Positions 16,417-26,168 are shown, counted from the first letter of the stretch. The stretch is 64,000 nt of DNA from Bacillota bacterium (GCA_023424995.1 JAFADH010000183.1:1-64000); one strand, 5' to 3'. The notes: generated by a model not told the origin, from the sequence alone. Made by a program: numbers and translations.

Positions 16417-18564
16417 ATGAATACCATGACATGGCAGGACAGGGCTGATCTGCTGAGAGAGAAAAAATTGCAGCATACCTTGAACAAACGCGAAATAAAC
16501 GGTTATATGGACGCAGATGATTATGGAACGGTACCGCTGCCGGACAGCTTTAAATTTGAAGCGATACCGAACCACAGCAACGGCGGCTTTTACGGTCCGG
16601 AAGGCTGGTCCGTTAATTTTGAAGCTTACATGAGAGATTATCCGGTCTATGTGGATCCGCTGGAGATTCTATGCGGAAGATGGCGCAGCATGCTGATCTC
16701 ACATGCCAAGGGCTGGCCGCGGGATCTGTATCCCTATGACAGCTTACTTAAGGAACAGGAACGATACGGAATCGTACCGGGGATCGGTGCGGACTCGCAT
16801 TTTGCGGGTGATTATTCCGTCGGGCTGGCGCTGGGCTGGGGCGGTCTGCTTGAGAAGGTACGATATTACAGAGAGCTTCACGGCGAGGAGAAAAAGGAAT
16901 TTTATGATGCGGAAGAGCGGATCATACTTTCCGTACAGCATTGGATCGGACGGCATATTGATGAGATCGGACGGCTGCTGGAGACGGAAAAAGTGCCGGA
17001 ACTCAGGGCGACCCTGAAGAAGATGCTGGACTGCAATAAATGGGTGATCAGCGGCGCTCCCAGAACCTTTCTGGAAGCATGCCAGTGGGTGGCATGGTTT
17101 GCAACGGTCTCAAGAATCTATGACAGAGACGGCGCGGGTTTTAATCTGGACGTGTTACTGCTGCCATATTATGAAAGAGATATGGAAGAAGGAATACTGG
17201 ATCAGGAGGAAGCTAAGTTTATCATTGCCAATCTGCTGCTGATCGACACCCATTATTATCAGGTCTCCGGCACGGATATCCATGGTAAGGATCTGACCAA
17301 CCGATTATCCTATCTGGTTCTGGAAGGGGCGCATATGCTGAATATCGCCAATAACCTTACCGTCCGGTATCATGATAATATGGATCGGGAATTCTTTCGC
17401 AGGGCAGTGGGATATCTGTTCGTTGACGGGAATGGCTGGCCAAGGTTTTCCGGTGATAAGGGCTTAATGAATTATATCAGGAATAAGGGTGTCACAAAAG
17501 AGGCTGCAAGGAACCGGATTGCCGTGGGCTGCAACTGGATGGCGGTACCGGGAAAGGAATATCCCTTAAATGACTGTATAAAAATAAATGCGGCAAAGGT
17601 ATTTGATATCTCCTTCCATCAGATGATGCAGGAAGAGGTGCATTCCTTAGACCGGTTAATACTGATCTTTGAAGGACATCTAAAGAGAGCGGTGGAAGTT
17701 ACGGCCATGGGCATTGACCATCATTTTAAGCATATGCATAAGGTCATGCCCGAGCTGGTGCTTAATCTGATCATGCATGGGACAATTGAGAAGGGTCTTA
17801 ACATCAGCCGGTGCGCCGAACTTTGTACCGTAGGCATCGACGGTGTAGGGCTTGGTACAATCGCGGATTCACTGGCAGCTATGGAGCAGCGGATTGTAAT
17901 TGAAAAGAAAATAACCTGGAAGGAGCTGTACGGTGCAATACAAAGCAATTATGACGGCGTAGCGGGTGAGCGCCTAAGACTGATGCTTGCATCCTCCCAG
18001 CGTTATTGCCAGGGGAATTCCCTGGGTGATAAGTGGGCTGTCAGGATAAGCAGGATGTTTACAGGAATCGTGAAGGAACAGCCGGTACCGGAAGGAAGGG
18101 AATTGATTCCAGGGTGGTTTTCCTGGTCCAGCACCATCATGTTCGGAAAGCAGGTGGGTGCCACGGCGGACGGACGCCGTGCATATGCACCGGTGACTCA
18201 CGGTGCCAACCCGAATCCGGGCTTCTTAAAGGCCGGTGCTCCCACCTCCATGGCTACCGGTATAGCGGCAATTCAACCCGGTTACGGCAATGCGGCACCG
18301 CTGCAGCTGGAGCTGGATCCTCATCTGTCTGCCCAGGAAGGCGGAATAGGAAAGGTAATGCAGCTGATTCAGACCCATATGGATATGGGAGGTACACTGA
18401 TCAATATCAATGTGCTGGATAAGGAAAAGCTGCTGAAGGCTCATAAAAGTCCGGAGCTATACCCCGATCTGGTAGTAAGGGTGACCGGATTTACGGCATA
18501 TTTTGCGGCTTTGTCACCTGCATTCAGGCAATTGGTGGTGGACAGGCTGGTTGAAGGACTGTAA
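16417..18564 (+). CDS. Glycyl radical enzyme of unknown substrate (PFL-like)
   Basis: 715 residues from the ATG at 16417, five bases after GGAGG; upstream GTG 16405 and ATG 16414 are less likely. The C-terminal motif RVTGF places the radical at Gly691, 24 residues from the end as usual. The thiyl-radical Cys is C372 in AVGCNWMAVPG. Diol, hydroxyproline and choline enzymes normally have Cys-x-Glu here; this protein has Cys-Asn-Trp, and it also lacks the Cys-Cys pair of pyruvate formate-lyase. So none of the well-known subfamilies fits by eye. It is encoded with its activase, an esterase, two DUF1861 proteins and a sugar importer, suggesting C-O or C-C cleavage of a sugar-derived compound. Confidence 0.9.
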   Translation: MNTMTWQDRADLLREKKLQHTLNKREINGYMDADDYGTVPLPDSFKFEAIPNHSNGGFYGPEGWSVNFEAYMRDYPVYVDPLEILCGRWRSMLISHAKGWPRDLYPYDSLLKEQERYGIVPGIGADSHFAGDYSVGLALGWGGLLEKVRYYRELHGEEKKEFYDAEERIILSVQHWIGRHIDEIGRLLETEKVPELRATLKKMLDCNKWVISGAPRTFLEACQWVAWFATVSRIYDRDGAGFNLDVLLLPYYERDMEEGILDQEEAKFIIANLLLIDTHYYQVSGTDIHGKDLTNRLSYLVLEGAHMLNIANNLTVRYHDNMDREFFRRAVGYLFVDGNGWPRFSGDKGLMNYIRNKGVTKEAARNRIAVGCNWMAVPGKEYPLNDCIKINAAKVFDISFHQMMQEEVHSLDRLILIFEGHLKRAVEVTAMGIDHHFKHMHKVMPELVLNLIMHGTIEKGLNISRCAELCTVGIDGVGLGTIADSLAAMEQRIVIEKKITWKELYGAIQSNYDGVAGERLRLMLASSQRYCQGNSLGDKWAVRISRMFTGIVKEQPVPEGRELIPGWFSWSSTIMFGKQVGATADGRRAYAPVTHGANPNPGFLKAGAPTSMATGIAAIQPGYGNAAPLQLELDPHLSAQEGGIGKVMQLIQTHMDMGGTLININVLDKEKLLKAHKSPELYPDLVVRVTGFTAYFAALSPAFRQLVVDRLVEGL

Positions 18565-18676
18565 TTTTATTGAGGGAATGTTCTGAAAGGAAATTAACAT
18601 ATGATATTCCATAAAAGGGACCGTCAATGTTAACCTTATTCAGATACATGCCGGTGATTTTAAGGAGAAATGTATT

Positions 18677-19993
18677 ATGTACGGACAAGGAATATATGAA
18701 AACACCTGTGATGTAGTAGTGGCAGGAGCAGGTCCTTCCGGAATATCGGCAGCAATAGCGGCGGCCAGGAACGGTGCCGAAGTCATACTTCTGGAAGAGG
18801 ACCAGCTTCCCGGCGGAGCACCTGTTGATATGTATGTCTGCATGACCTGCGGGGATCCCCGTGCGGGAATCTATAGAGAATTACTGGATTTTTTGAATCA
18901 AAACCATACTATCGACATGGACCCCGTTATTCCGTTTAATGCGGGAATGGATGATAATAACCATTGGTGGATGCCGTATTCCTATGCTCATACGGTCAGC
19001 CGCTTTTTAAAAAATGAACCGAATATCCGTCTGATTACAGGTGCACGCGTTACAGGAATTTTATGTAATACTGATAAGAACGGCGATAAAACGGTATCGG
19101 GTGTCACCGCAAGCCGCGGATTCGGCATTCAGCCGTTGGTGATCCATGGGAAGGTTACGATTGATGCCACCGGAACCGGCGTTCTTGCCGAGATGGCGGG
19201 ATGCGACGTGCGGTATGGTGCAGATACCAGGGCGGATTTTGGAGAAGAGTATGCACCCGAGGAAAGAAACAATAAAGTAATGCCCTGTACGCTGATGTAT
19301 ATCACGCAGCGCATGAGCGGAGATACAATGCCTGACTTTGCGGATTTTAAAGGCGGCGGTTTTGTCGAAGATAAGCTTTATAATTGGTCCTCCAGCATCT
19401 ATACGGAGGCATTGCGCAGGAATAAGGGGATATATCTGCATTGGGGAGCGACTGTGGAATGCGGGGACACCAGGGATGATATGCTTCTGGGACAGGCGTA
19501 TATGCAGGCGCTGGAACAGATAGAGCATAACGCAGGGATCTGGTATGAGCATGGCTTCACGGTGCAGACAGCACCGAAAATCGGTGTGCGGGAATGCCGC
19601 CGCGTGATGGGAGATTATGTCCTGACCATATATGATATGTTAAAGGGCAATTTTGAATACGATACGGTAGCGGTCAGTAATTATGGCGTTGACTTATGGG
19701 GCTCGGCAAAGATCGATGAAAAAGGGTTTAATAAAAAGTTCAAACAATATGGGATTCCGTACAGGAGCCTGGTTCCCAGGCATACCGAAGGCTTTTTGAT
19801 GGCAGGAAAGTGTATCAGCGGTTCCCGTTTTGCCTGCAGCTCCTATCGTGTACAGCCCATTGTCGCTTCCATCGGCCAGGCCTGCGGAACCGCTGCGGCA
19901 GTCAGTATCAGGGACAATGTAAAATTACGTGAAGTGTCTGTTACAAAAGTCCAGTCCATACTGCAAAAGTGCGGGGTAATAAATAATATATAA
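18677..19993 (+). CDS. FAD-dependent oxidoreductase (FAD_oxidored family)
   Basis: 438 residues. The N-terminal dinucleotide-binding motif VVVAGAGPSGISAAIAAARNG ends in an acidic LLEED, as for FAD-binding Rossmann folds, and the C-terminal MAGKCISGSRFACSSYRVQP and IGQACGTAAA blocks match the FAD_oxidored family common in carbohydrate loci. No signal peptide. AAGGAG lies nine bases before the ATG. As the last gene of the operon it may oxidise a hydroxyl or process the product of the radical enzyme. The substrate cannot be read from the sequence. Confidence 0.85.
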   Translation: MYGQGIYENTCDVVVAGAGPSGISAAIAAARNGAEVILLEEDQLPGGAPVDMYVCMTCGDPRAGIYRELLDFLNQNHTIDMDPVIPFNAGMDDNNHWWMPYSYAHTVSRFLKNEPNIRLITGARVTGILCNTDKNGDKTVSGVTASRGFGIQPLVIHGKVTIDATGTGVLAEMAGCDVRYGADTRADFGEEYAPEERNNKVMPCTLMYITQRMSGDTMPDFADFKGGGFVEDKLYNWSSSIYTEALRRNKGIYLHWGATVECGDTRDDMLLGQAYMQALEQIEHNAGIWYEHGFTVQTAPKIGVRECRRVMGDYVLTIYDMLKGNFEYDTVAVSNYGVDLWGSAKIDEKGFNKKFKQYGIPYRSLVPRHTEGFLMAGKCISGSRFACSSYRVQPIVASIGQACGTAAAVSIRDNVKLREVSVTKVQSILQKCGVINNI

Positions 19994-20049
19994 AATAAAC
20001 TTTGCGGGAGCTTATGAATTTCACCCGGGCGGATAAATAAAAGCGGAAG

Positions 20050-21867
20050 CTATTCGCTCCCTGCCACCTGGCTGCGCCCGTTCATCTTGGCCAGATATAA
20101 GGCTTTATCTGCCAGCTCGATGAGCTCCGCGGAATTGGAGCTGCCTGTCGGTATCATATTGGCAATTCCTATGCTTACCGTTACTTTGCCGTAAGGCGAG
20201 GAGGAATGCTCCAGGTCCAGTGCGGCAATGTCATTTTTGATTCCGTCCGCGTAAGCCCATAATCGGTTCGTATCGGTATACATAAGCAGCACGATGAACT
20301 CATCGCCCCCATACCTGCCCACCAGATCCGTAGCACGGGTGAATTTCTGGTCCAGGATTCTGCCGATTGCCTTCAGACAGTCATCTCCGGACTGATGTCC
20401 GTAGGTATCGTTATAATCCTTAAAATAATCAACATCCAGCATGAAGACGGCAATGGGCGCCTTGTGGCGGTACGCGTGATTCCAGGCATTGGCGAAGATA
20501 TTATCGAACAGGCGCCGGTTGGCAATACCGGTCAGACTATCGGAGAAGGACAATTGTCTTAATTCCTCATTGCGTTTTTTTAATTCCTGGGTCCGTGCTT
20601 CTACTTCATCCTCCAGATGAGCAAGTACCTTGGTTAGTTGAAGACCCATCTCATTGAAGGAACGGTTAAGCACACCAATCTCATCCTTTCTCCCGTCATC
20701 AGGAACAGGAATCAGTTCTCCCCTTGTAAAATTCTTCACTGCCCTGCTCAGATTCACGATAGGCCGGGTGATCTTTTCTGCGATCCAGGATGCAGAGAAA
20801 AAGGAGAGCACCAGAGCAGCCAGCAGGATGAGCACGGTTTGCAGGGTTGCCAGTTTCACTCCCCCAAGAAAATCATCCTCTGCCGATATCACATAGATAT
20901 TCCAATTGTTTCCGAACTCTTTAAAATGTGAGAGTCCCACATAATATTGTTTCCCTTCCACGGTAAAGCCGGTCAGATCGTATTGATATTCATGCTCAGG
21001 CATGTTCAGGGAGGCTTTTATTAATTCATTCTCACACTCCGCTGCCGGAATCAGGTGTGACACGTTGTCCACGGTCGTATAGGAGACGATATCAGAGGAG
21101 GTAGCGATTAACATGCCCTCCTCGTCTGTGATGAATACCTGCCCGGCCGCACCGATGGGCAGATTGCCCAGAGTATCCCCCAGCCAGGACAGAAGGTAGT
21201 CCACGCCCAGTACGCCGACCAGCTCGTGCTTCCCGTTATAGACGGGATGGCTTGCCGTTACCGTCGGTTCATGAAATACAAAGTGGCTGTATACGCTGCT
21301 GAAGGTGGGAGAGCCGGCTTCCAGGGCCTTAATATACCAGGGACGGCTTCGCGGATCAAAATCAGGGAATTGTTCAACCAGCCGGGTCCCCTCACCGGAA
21401 GCGGCTGTTTCATAATACCAGGAAGCTCCTCCGGTGGAGCTGTCATTACGGACGACCTGTACCGTTCCGTCCTGTGTGCGCCGTGCTCCGTAGAAGGAAC
21501 CGTCCGGCAGGCCGATAAAGCTCATGGCCACATCCGGGTAGGAATTGAGATGATTTACAAAATACCGCTCCCGTTCAATAACATCTTCAAGGTCCAATAT
21601 CCCATGCTGCAGGGAATCATAATTAATCCGGTTCAGCTGCACGGCGGCCTGTAACCGCTGCGTCAGCTGGTCCTTGACCTGCTGCAGCATCTGCTGCTGC
21701 AATTCCTTCAGGATAATATGGGAATTAACGGTATTGGCATGGATCAGATAGAAGCCGGTGGACCCTATGGTCACCAGCAATATAAGCAGATATGGGATCG
21801 TAAACCACAGTTTGATGGATTTAAACCGCAGTATTCTTATTAAAGAGCTTTTCTTATGTATCCTCAT
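20050..21867 (-). CDS. Membrane diguanylate cyclase (dCache-HAMP-GGDEF)
   Basis: 605 residues. Membrane helix near 18-40, an extracellular double-Cache domain (about 45-320) with FIGLPDGSFYG and RPWYIKAL motifs, second helix near 335-358, HAMP, a short coiled coil, and a GGDEF domain. The active site is intact (RYGGDEF) and is preceded by the inhibitory RxxD site five residues upstream (RATD), so it should make cyclic-di-GMP and be product-inhibited. It follows the hybrid kinase gene by 13 bp on the same strand, so the two are likely co-transcribed. The ligand is unknown. Confidence 0.92.
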   Translation of the reverse strand: MRIHKKSSLIRILRFKSIKLWFTIPYLLILLVTIGSTGFYLIHANTVNSHIILKELQQQMLQQVKDQLTQRLQAAVQLNRINYDSLQHGILDLEDVIERERYFVNHLNSYPDVAMSFIGLPDGSFYGARRTQDGTVQVVRNDSSTGGASWYYETAASGEGTRLVEQFPDFDPRSRPWYIKALEAGSPTFSSVYSHFVFHEPTVTASHPVYNGKHELVGVLGVDYLLSWLGDTLGNLPIGAAGQVFITDEEGMLIATSSDIVSYTTVDNVSHLIPAAECENELIKASLNMPEHEYQYDLTGFTVEGKQYYVGLSHFKEFGNNWNIYVISAEDDFLGGVKLATLQTVLILLAALVLSFFSASWIAEKITRPIVNLSRAVKNFTRGELIPVPDDGRKDEIGVLNRSFNEMGLQLTKVLAHLEDEVEARTQELKKRNEELRQLSFSDSLTGIANRRLFDNIFANAWNHAYRHKAPIAVFMLDVDYFKDYNDTYGHQSGDDCLKAIGRILDQKFTRATDLVGRYGGDEFIVLLMYTDTNRLWAYADGIKNDIAALDLEHSSSPYGKVTVSIGIANMIPTGSSNSAELIELADKALYLAKMNGRSQVAGSE

Positions 21868-21880
21868 GACAGTGTTCTCC

Positions 21881-24310
21881 TCACCGGGCGACTGTAATCG
21901 TCACCGTGGTTCCTTCTTCTTGTGTACTTTCAATATTTATTCCTGCATTCCTCCAGCTCTTAATTCTTCTGCTTACATTAAAGAACCCGACACCCTCGCT
22001 TTTATATTCCATGTTCTTTAATTTATCAACCGTATCAGCCGCCATTCCGATTCCGGTATCCCTGACTTTTATCAGGATAACTCCGTTCACTACCTTCGCC
22101 GATACAGATACGGTTCCGCCTGTTTCCTTTTTACACAGGCCGTGCTTAATGGCATTCTCCACAAGGGGCTGGATACACAGGGGCGGAAGCTCGATATCCA
22201 TTAACTGTGGCTCGATATCATACACAACATGGATTAATTCTCCGAAGCGGGCCTTCTCTATCTCCACATAGGCCTTTATCATTTCGATTTCCCTTCTCAG
22301 GGGGACGATCATAAGCTTATAGTCGATATCAAAGGTCAACCTCAGATATTTGCTGAAGTTGACAAGAAGCTGTGCCGCCTTTTCACTGTCCGTATAACAG
22401 AAGGATACCATGGTATTAATCGCATTATATATAAAATGCGGCTTTATCTGGGCCTGAAGAAATGCCAGCTCACTTTTCAATACATTCTCCATGGAGGATT
22501 TCAGCGCGATGAGGGTCCTGACCCTGGCTGCCATCTCCTTTTCATCAAAGGGCTTGGTAATCAGGTCATTGGCACCGGCTTTCATGGCCAGATCCAGATC
22601 ATAATCGATATTGCTGACCGTGGAGATTAAGATCGGCAATTCAATAAAGGAATACTGCTCCCTGATCTTCCTGCATATATTGATGCCGGACTGCCCCGGC
22701 ATCATAACATCCAGGATCACCAGATCAATATCATAATTCTTTATCTTATCAAGGGCATCCGACCCGGAATAAGAGGTATATACTCCGTAATGTTCCTTTT
22801 CCAGGATATACGCCGCAGTGTGGATATTAAGCTGCTCATCATCGATAATTAATATATTATGCTCGGCTACCTTATTGACAACCGGGCTGGAATAAGCGGG
22901 CAGAAGTGAGTTAAGACGAGGCATTTCCTTCCTGCTGTCCATATCGGAGGCTTTGTTTTTTCTGTGATAGGCCGGGAGGGAGAAGGAAAACCGGCTTCCT
23001 TTATTGAGCTTGGACCACTCCAGATGGATCTCCCCATTCATAAGCTCCAGCAGCTGCCGTGATATATATAATCCCAGACCGATTCCCTGATACCGTAAAG
23101 ACACATAGGGATGGAAGATATCCTCCTGCTTATCCGGAGGAATTCCATAGCCGGTATCCTCCACGGCAATGTAAATTCTGCCTCCGGTCTGTTTTCCGGA
23201 GATCATGATGGTTCCTTTGTCCATGTTATGGATGGAATTATCCACAAGATTCCATAGAATCTGCCTTACCCTGCGTTCATCCGCTTCGGTCATCAAACCG
23301 GAAGGAACATGGTTCAGTATCCGTATGTTCTTGTTCAGTGCCAGCTCGGAACAGCTTTCCCCAACCAGCTCCGTGCATACCCGCATGTCCACGGAGGAGA
23401 TATCCAGCATTAACTGGTGATTTCTCAGTAATGCCACATCCAGTGTGGAATTTACGATGTCCAGCAATCTGAGAGCGGAATTTTTGATTGCCGCAGCCTT
23501 CTGGCTGGTATCCTCCGTCAGGTAATCATATTTGCCGTCCCCTGCCGTAAGAGCATCGGCAATGTTGATCAGACTGACCAGGGGCGCTTTTAAATTATAG
23601 GAGGTCTTTGTTATGAACTCATCCTTCACCAGATCCATACGAATCATATTTTTGTAAATGTGCGAGAATTGATAGGCAGGCACTAAAAATGCGCTTACGG
23701 CAAACAGGATAAAAGATACGGAACCCGCCTGCTTAAAGGAAATCAGGCCTATATTGTAAAAGGAATTGCAGGGCATGGCAATAAGCAGGGATCCCATATA
23801 TATGAAGTTAAGCAGGATCCGTTTTCGTACATCGGAATTCGGCGGAGTAATCCGGAATAATTTCCATAACCGGAACAGCACATAGCATATCACCGCTTCT
23901 ATAAAGGCCATAGTAAGAATCAGATAATATTGCGGTTTTGACAAGGATATAAAAAGAACTGATATACTGTAGACGGAGCTTATGAAGAATATGGCCTTCG
24001 TAAAAGCATCGGAAAGAATCTTTTTATTAATCGCGTTATAATAAGCAATAATAGAAAGCAGCAGGCCGAGAAGCGTTAGGGTATTCACTGTAATATACAG
24101 GTTAAAAGGAAGCTCCGGCAGGAAGCGATAGATATATTGTGTTCCCGTCAAGGGGAAAAAGAGAGAGATGAAAAAAAAGCTCGTGGCTGTAGCCAGTAAG
24201 TTCTTTTTCTCTTTATCGATGGAATATAAAAATATATAAAACAGACCAAAGAAAAAGAAGAGAATCGTACCGCATAATTCTACGGAAACGGATAAAATAT
24301 CCCCTTTCAT
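21881..24310 (-). CDS. Hybrid sensor kinase with two kinase modules and an internal receiver
   Basis: 809 residues. N-terminal membrane region of about seven helices (1-230), then a HisKA-like helix pair where the expected SHELRTPL reads SYNLKAPL: the phospho-acceptor His is Asn. The first ATPase domain has intact N, G1 (DTGYGIPPDK) and G2 (GIGLGLYIS) boxes. A receiver follows with Asp in LDVMMPG and Lys in ITKPFD. The C-terminus is a LytS/YesM-type module with PHFIYNAIN, supplying a proper His, and a second ATPase domain. The second module may act on the receiver or an outside regulator such as the divergent REC-BTAD protein at 24782. Co-transcribed with the diguanylate cyclase. Confidence 0.9.
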   Translation of the reverse strand: MKGDILSVSVELCGTILFFFFGLFYIFLYSIDKEKKNLLATATSFFFISLFFPLTGTQYIYRFLPELPFNLYITVNTLTLLGLLLSIIAYYNAINKKILSDAFTKAIFFISSVYSISVLFISLSKPQYYLILTMAFIEAVICYVLFRLWKLFRITPPNSDVRKRILLNFIYMGSLLIAMPCNSFYNIGLISFKQAGSVSFILFAVSAFLVPAYQFSHIYKNMIRMDLVKDEFITKTSYNLKAPLVSLINIADALTAGDGKYDYLTEDTSQKAAAIKNSALRLLDIVNSTLDVALLRNHQLMLDISSVDMRVCTELVGESCSELALNKNIRILNHVPSGLMTEADERRVRQILWNLVDNSIHNMDKGTIMISGKQTGGRIYIAVEDTGYGIPPDKQEDIFHPYVSLRYQGIGLGLYISRQLLELMNGEIHLEWSKLNKGSRFSFSLPAYHRKNKASDMDSRKEMPRLNSLLPAYSSPVVNKVAEHNILIIDDEQLNIHTAAYILEKEHYGVYTSYSGSDALDKIKNYDIDLVILDVMMPGQSGINICRKIREQYSFIELPILISTVSNIDYDLDLAMKAGANDLITKPFDEKEMAARVRTLIALKSSMENVLKSELAFLQAQIKPHFIYNAINTMVSFCYTDSEKAAQLLVNFSKYLRLTFDIDYKLMIVPLRREIEMIKAYVEIEKARFGELIHVVYDIEPQLMDIELPPLCIQPLVENAIKHGLCKKETGGTVSVSAKVVNGVILIKVRDTGIGMAADTVDKLKNMEYKSEGVGFFNVSRRIKSWRNAGINIESTQEEGTTVTITVAR

Positions 24311-24414
24311 GCCATAATCACCTTCATACCCAATCGATCCAAGTATCCTTCCAGCCGTATCATATTCTATTACTTCATTCTAATGGTTTTCCTAAGCTGA
24401 ATCAATAATAGATA

Positions 24415-24609
24415 TTAACAAACCTTTTTAATATAGCTTTTTGATTCCGGAAGTAAGTCATAGTAAGCAATGATCAGGGTATCGAGCATTTGGCTTTTTT
24501 CCAGTATAACAGCTGAGGTATAATGATCCGAATTCTTCACCATACTGGTTAATTCGGCCCGCCTGATTTCGATCTCTTGTGAAAGAATATCTAATTTTGA
24601 TTTCTGCAT
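24415..24609 (-). CDS. Spo0E-like aspartyl-phosphate phosphatase
   Basis: 64 residues. Two-helix protein with the family signature SQMLDTLIIAYYDLL, matching the SQxLDxLI block of Spo0E-like phosphatases that dephosphorylate Spo0A in endospore formers. AAGGAGGAA precedes the ATG. It sits between a hybrid kinase and a REC-BTAD regulator, so its target could be Spo0A or a local receiver. Short but well supported by motif and ribosome site. Confidence 0.85.
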   Translation of the reverse strand: MQKSKLDILSQEIEIRRAELTSMVKNSDHYTSAVILEKSQMLDTLIIAYYDLLPESKSYIKKVC

Positions 24610-24781
24610 TTCTTATTCCTCCTTCATCCTTTGTTGTGTTATACTAATTTAATTTTGAAGGAACACTCTGAACATTTTCTAGACAAAATAGCTATATATG
24701 ACAAAATGTAGTAAATTTCTACAGCACACTTTCAAATTATCATTGATTGATGTATAATAATCACGGAGGTAGCATATCGAT

Positions 24782-25906
24782 ATGTTGAAAGCCATTATTA
24801 TTGATAATGAAAAACCTGCAATTGATATTCTTAAAATATTATTGGAGAAAACAGGTCAGGTCGAGGTGGTTGGCAGCTATATGAATGCGGAGGGTGCCCT
24901 TTGGCATATTCAGGGCTTAAAGCCCGATGTTGTATTTTTAGATATTGAGATGCCTGAGATTACGGGACTGCAATTAGCCGAGAAGATTATTATATCCAAC
25001 AGCAGAACCGAGATCATATTTGTCACGGCATATGATCAATATGCCCTGGATGCATTTCGTGTCAATGCCCTGGATTATCTGCTGAAGCCCTTGTCCTATG
25101 AGGATGTCAGGCAGACGATACACCGCATTAATAAAAGAAAGTGGCCGTCACAGGCTGTCGCATCAAGATCGGAGAATCTTGGACGCATCTATTGTTTCAG
25201 CAAATTAGCCGTGTACGGAGCCGGCAGCGAACAGGCTGTCAAGTGGCGTACCTCAAAGGCGGAGGAGCTCTTCGCTTTTATGCTGCAGAACCTGAATGAA
25301 GAGGTTTCAAAATGGAGAATCTGCGAGGCTCTGTGGTCAGATCTTGATATCAATAAAATTGATGTTCATCTGCATACCACCGTCTATAAAATGAAAATGG
25401 TTTTATCCTCGGTCCATGTGAAATACGAACTGAGCTTTAAGAACGGCTGTTATAAACTTACATTACCGGAGGCATATATCGATACCCTGGAGTTTAATGC
25501 GGTATCCGCCATGGATTATATCATTACCTCAGATACGGTGGATCGATATTATACGGCTTTTTCCTTATACAGGGGCGGTTATCTGGAGGAGAACGGCTAT
25601 CCCTGGTCCCTGCTTAAGGCGGGAGAATACTTAAAAAAATACAATAATATGACCTCGGTGCTGGTTAAGTACTTTATTGAAAAATCCGATTATAACGCGG
25701 CCGAGAAGATTCTTCGGGAGGTCTTTCAGAGATCTCCGCTGAACGATGAGTTCAATGAGATGCTGTTGAGATTATATTATATTAAAAAGGACCGGACTGC
25801 CCTGGCATCCCATTACAATACCATTAAAAATTTATATCTGACGGAATTGGGAATTGCGCCAAGTAATGCCATGCAGGCTATATATAATAATATAAATAAA
25901 ATGTAA
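24782..25906 (+). CDS. Response regulator with winged helix and BTAD domain (SARP-like)
   Basis: 374 residues. Receiver (1-120) with acidic pocket DNEKP, phospho-acceptor in FLDIEMPEITG, Thr in FVTAYDQ and Lys in LLKPLSYED. Next comes an OmpR-like winged helix (about 140-215; WRTSKAEELFAFMLQ), then a bacterial transcriptional activator domain of TPR-like helices to the end. The partner is probably the divergent hybrid kinase at 21881-24310. ACGGAGGT lies 11 bases before the ATG and TATAAT occurs at 24753-24758, without a clear -35 box. A terminator follows. Confidence 0.9.
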   Translation: MLKAIIIDNEKPAIDILKILLEKTGQVEVVGSYMNAEGALWHIQGLKPDVVFLDIEMPEITGLQLAEKIIISNSRTEIIFVTAYDQYALDAFRVNALDYLLKPLSYEDVRQTIHRINKRKWPSQAVASRSENLGRIYCFSKLAVYGAGSEQAVKWRTSKAEELFAFMLQNLNEEVSKWRICEALWSDLDINKIDVHLHTTVYKMKMVLSSVHVKYELSFKNGCYKLTLPEAYIDTLEFNAVSAMDYIITSDTVDRYYTAFSLYRGGYLEENGYPWSLLKAGEYLKKYNNMTSVLVKYFIEKSDYNAAEKILREVFQRSPLNDEFNEMLLRLYYIKKDRTALASHYNTIKNLYLTELGIAPSNAMQAIYNNINKM

Positions 25907-25916
25907 TGAAGTAAAA

Positions 25917-25957
25917 GCTATGGATCGTTTTCCGTAAGAAGGATCCATGGTTTTTAT
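25917..25957 (+). terminator. Terminator after the REC-BTAD gene
   Basis: CTATGGATC (25918-25926) pairs with GATCCATGG (25942-25950), one T-G pair, then TTTTTATT. Confidence 0.8.
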
Positions 25958-25980
25958 TATGCCGTCAGGGTTCGCGGCAC

Positions 25981-26017
25981 ATTACATAAATTTTCAAAAT
26001 TGGCAATATTATGTAAT
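25981..26017. promoter_or_regulatory. Inverted repeat upstream of the LuxR-type gene
   Basis: ATTACATAA (25981-25989) and TTATGTAAT (26009-26017) form a perfect 9-bp dyad with 19-bp spacing, ending seven bases before the -35 box. The position fits an activator site. Confidence 0.55.
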
Positions 26018-26023
26018 TTATTG

Positions 26024-26052
26024 TTGTAAACTGTCATAATATGCGATATACT
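26024..26052 (+). promoter_or_regulatory. SigmaA-like promoter of the LuxR-type gene
   Basis: TTGTAA (26024-26029), 17-bp spacer, TATACT (26047-26052), about 115 bases before the ATG at 26169. Confidence 0.6.
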
Positions 26053-26168
26053 AAATAATGTAAAAAATTAAAATGATTTTATGTTTTAATTTATATCACC
26101 ATAATTTTATTATAAAACAGTTATTATATGAATTATTGCAAAATCACCAACAATTATTTGGAGGAGAT

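Noticed and set aside
15731..16432. 233-codon minus-strand ORF
   Set aside because: Antisense to the SGNH gene with all catalytic motifs on the + strand; no own motif.
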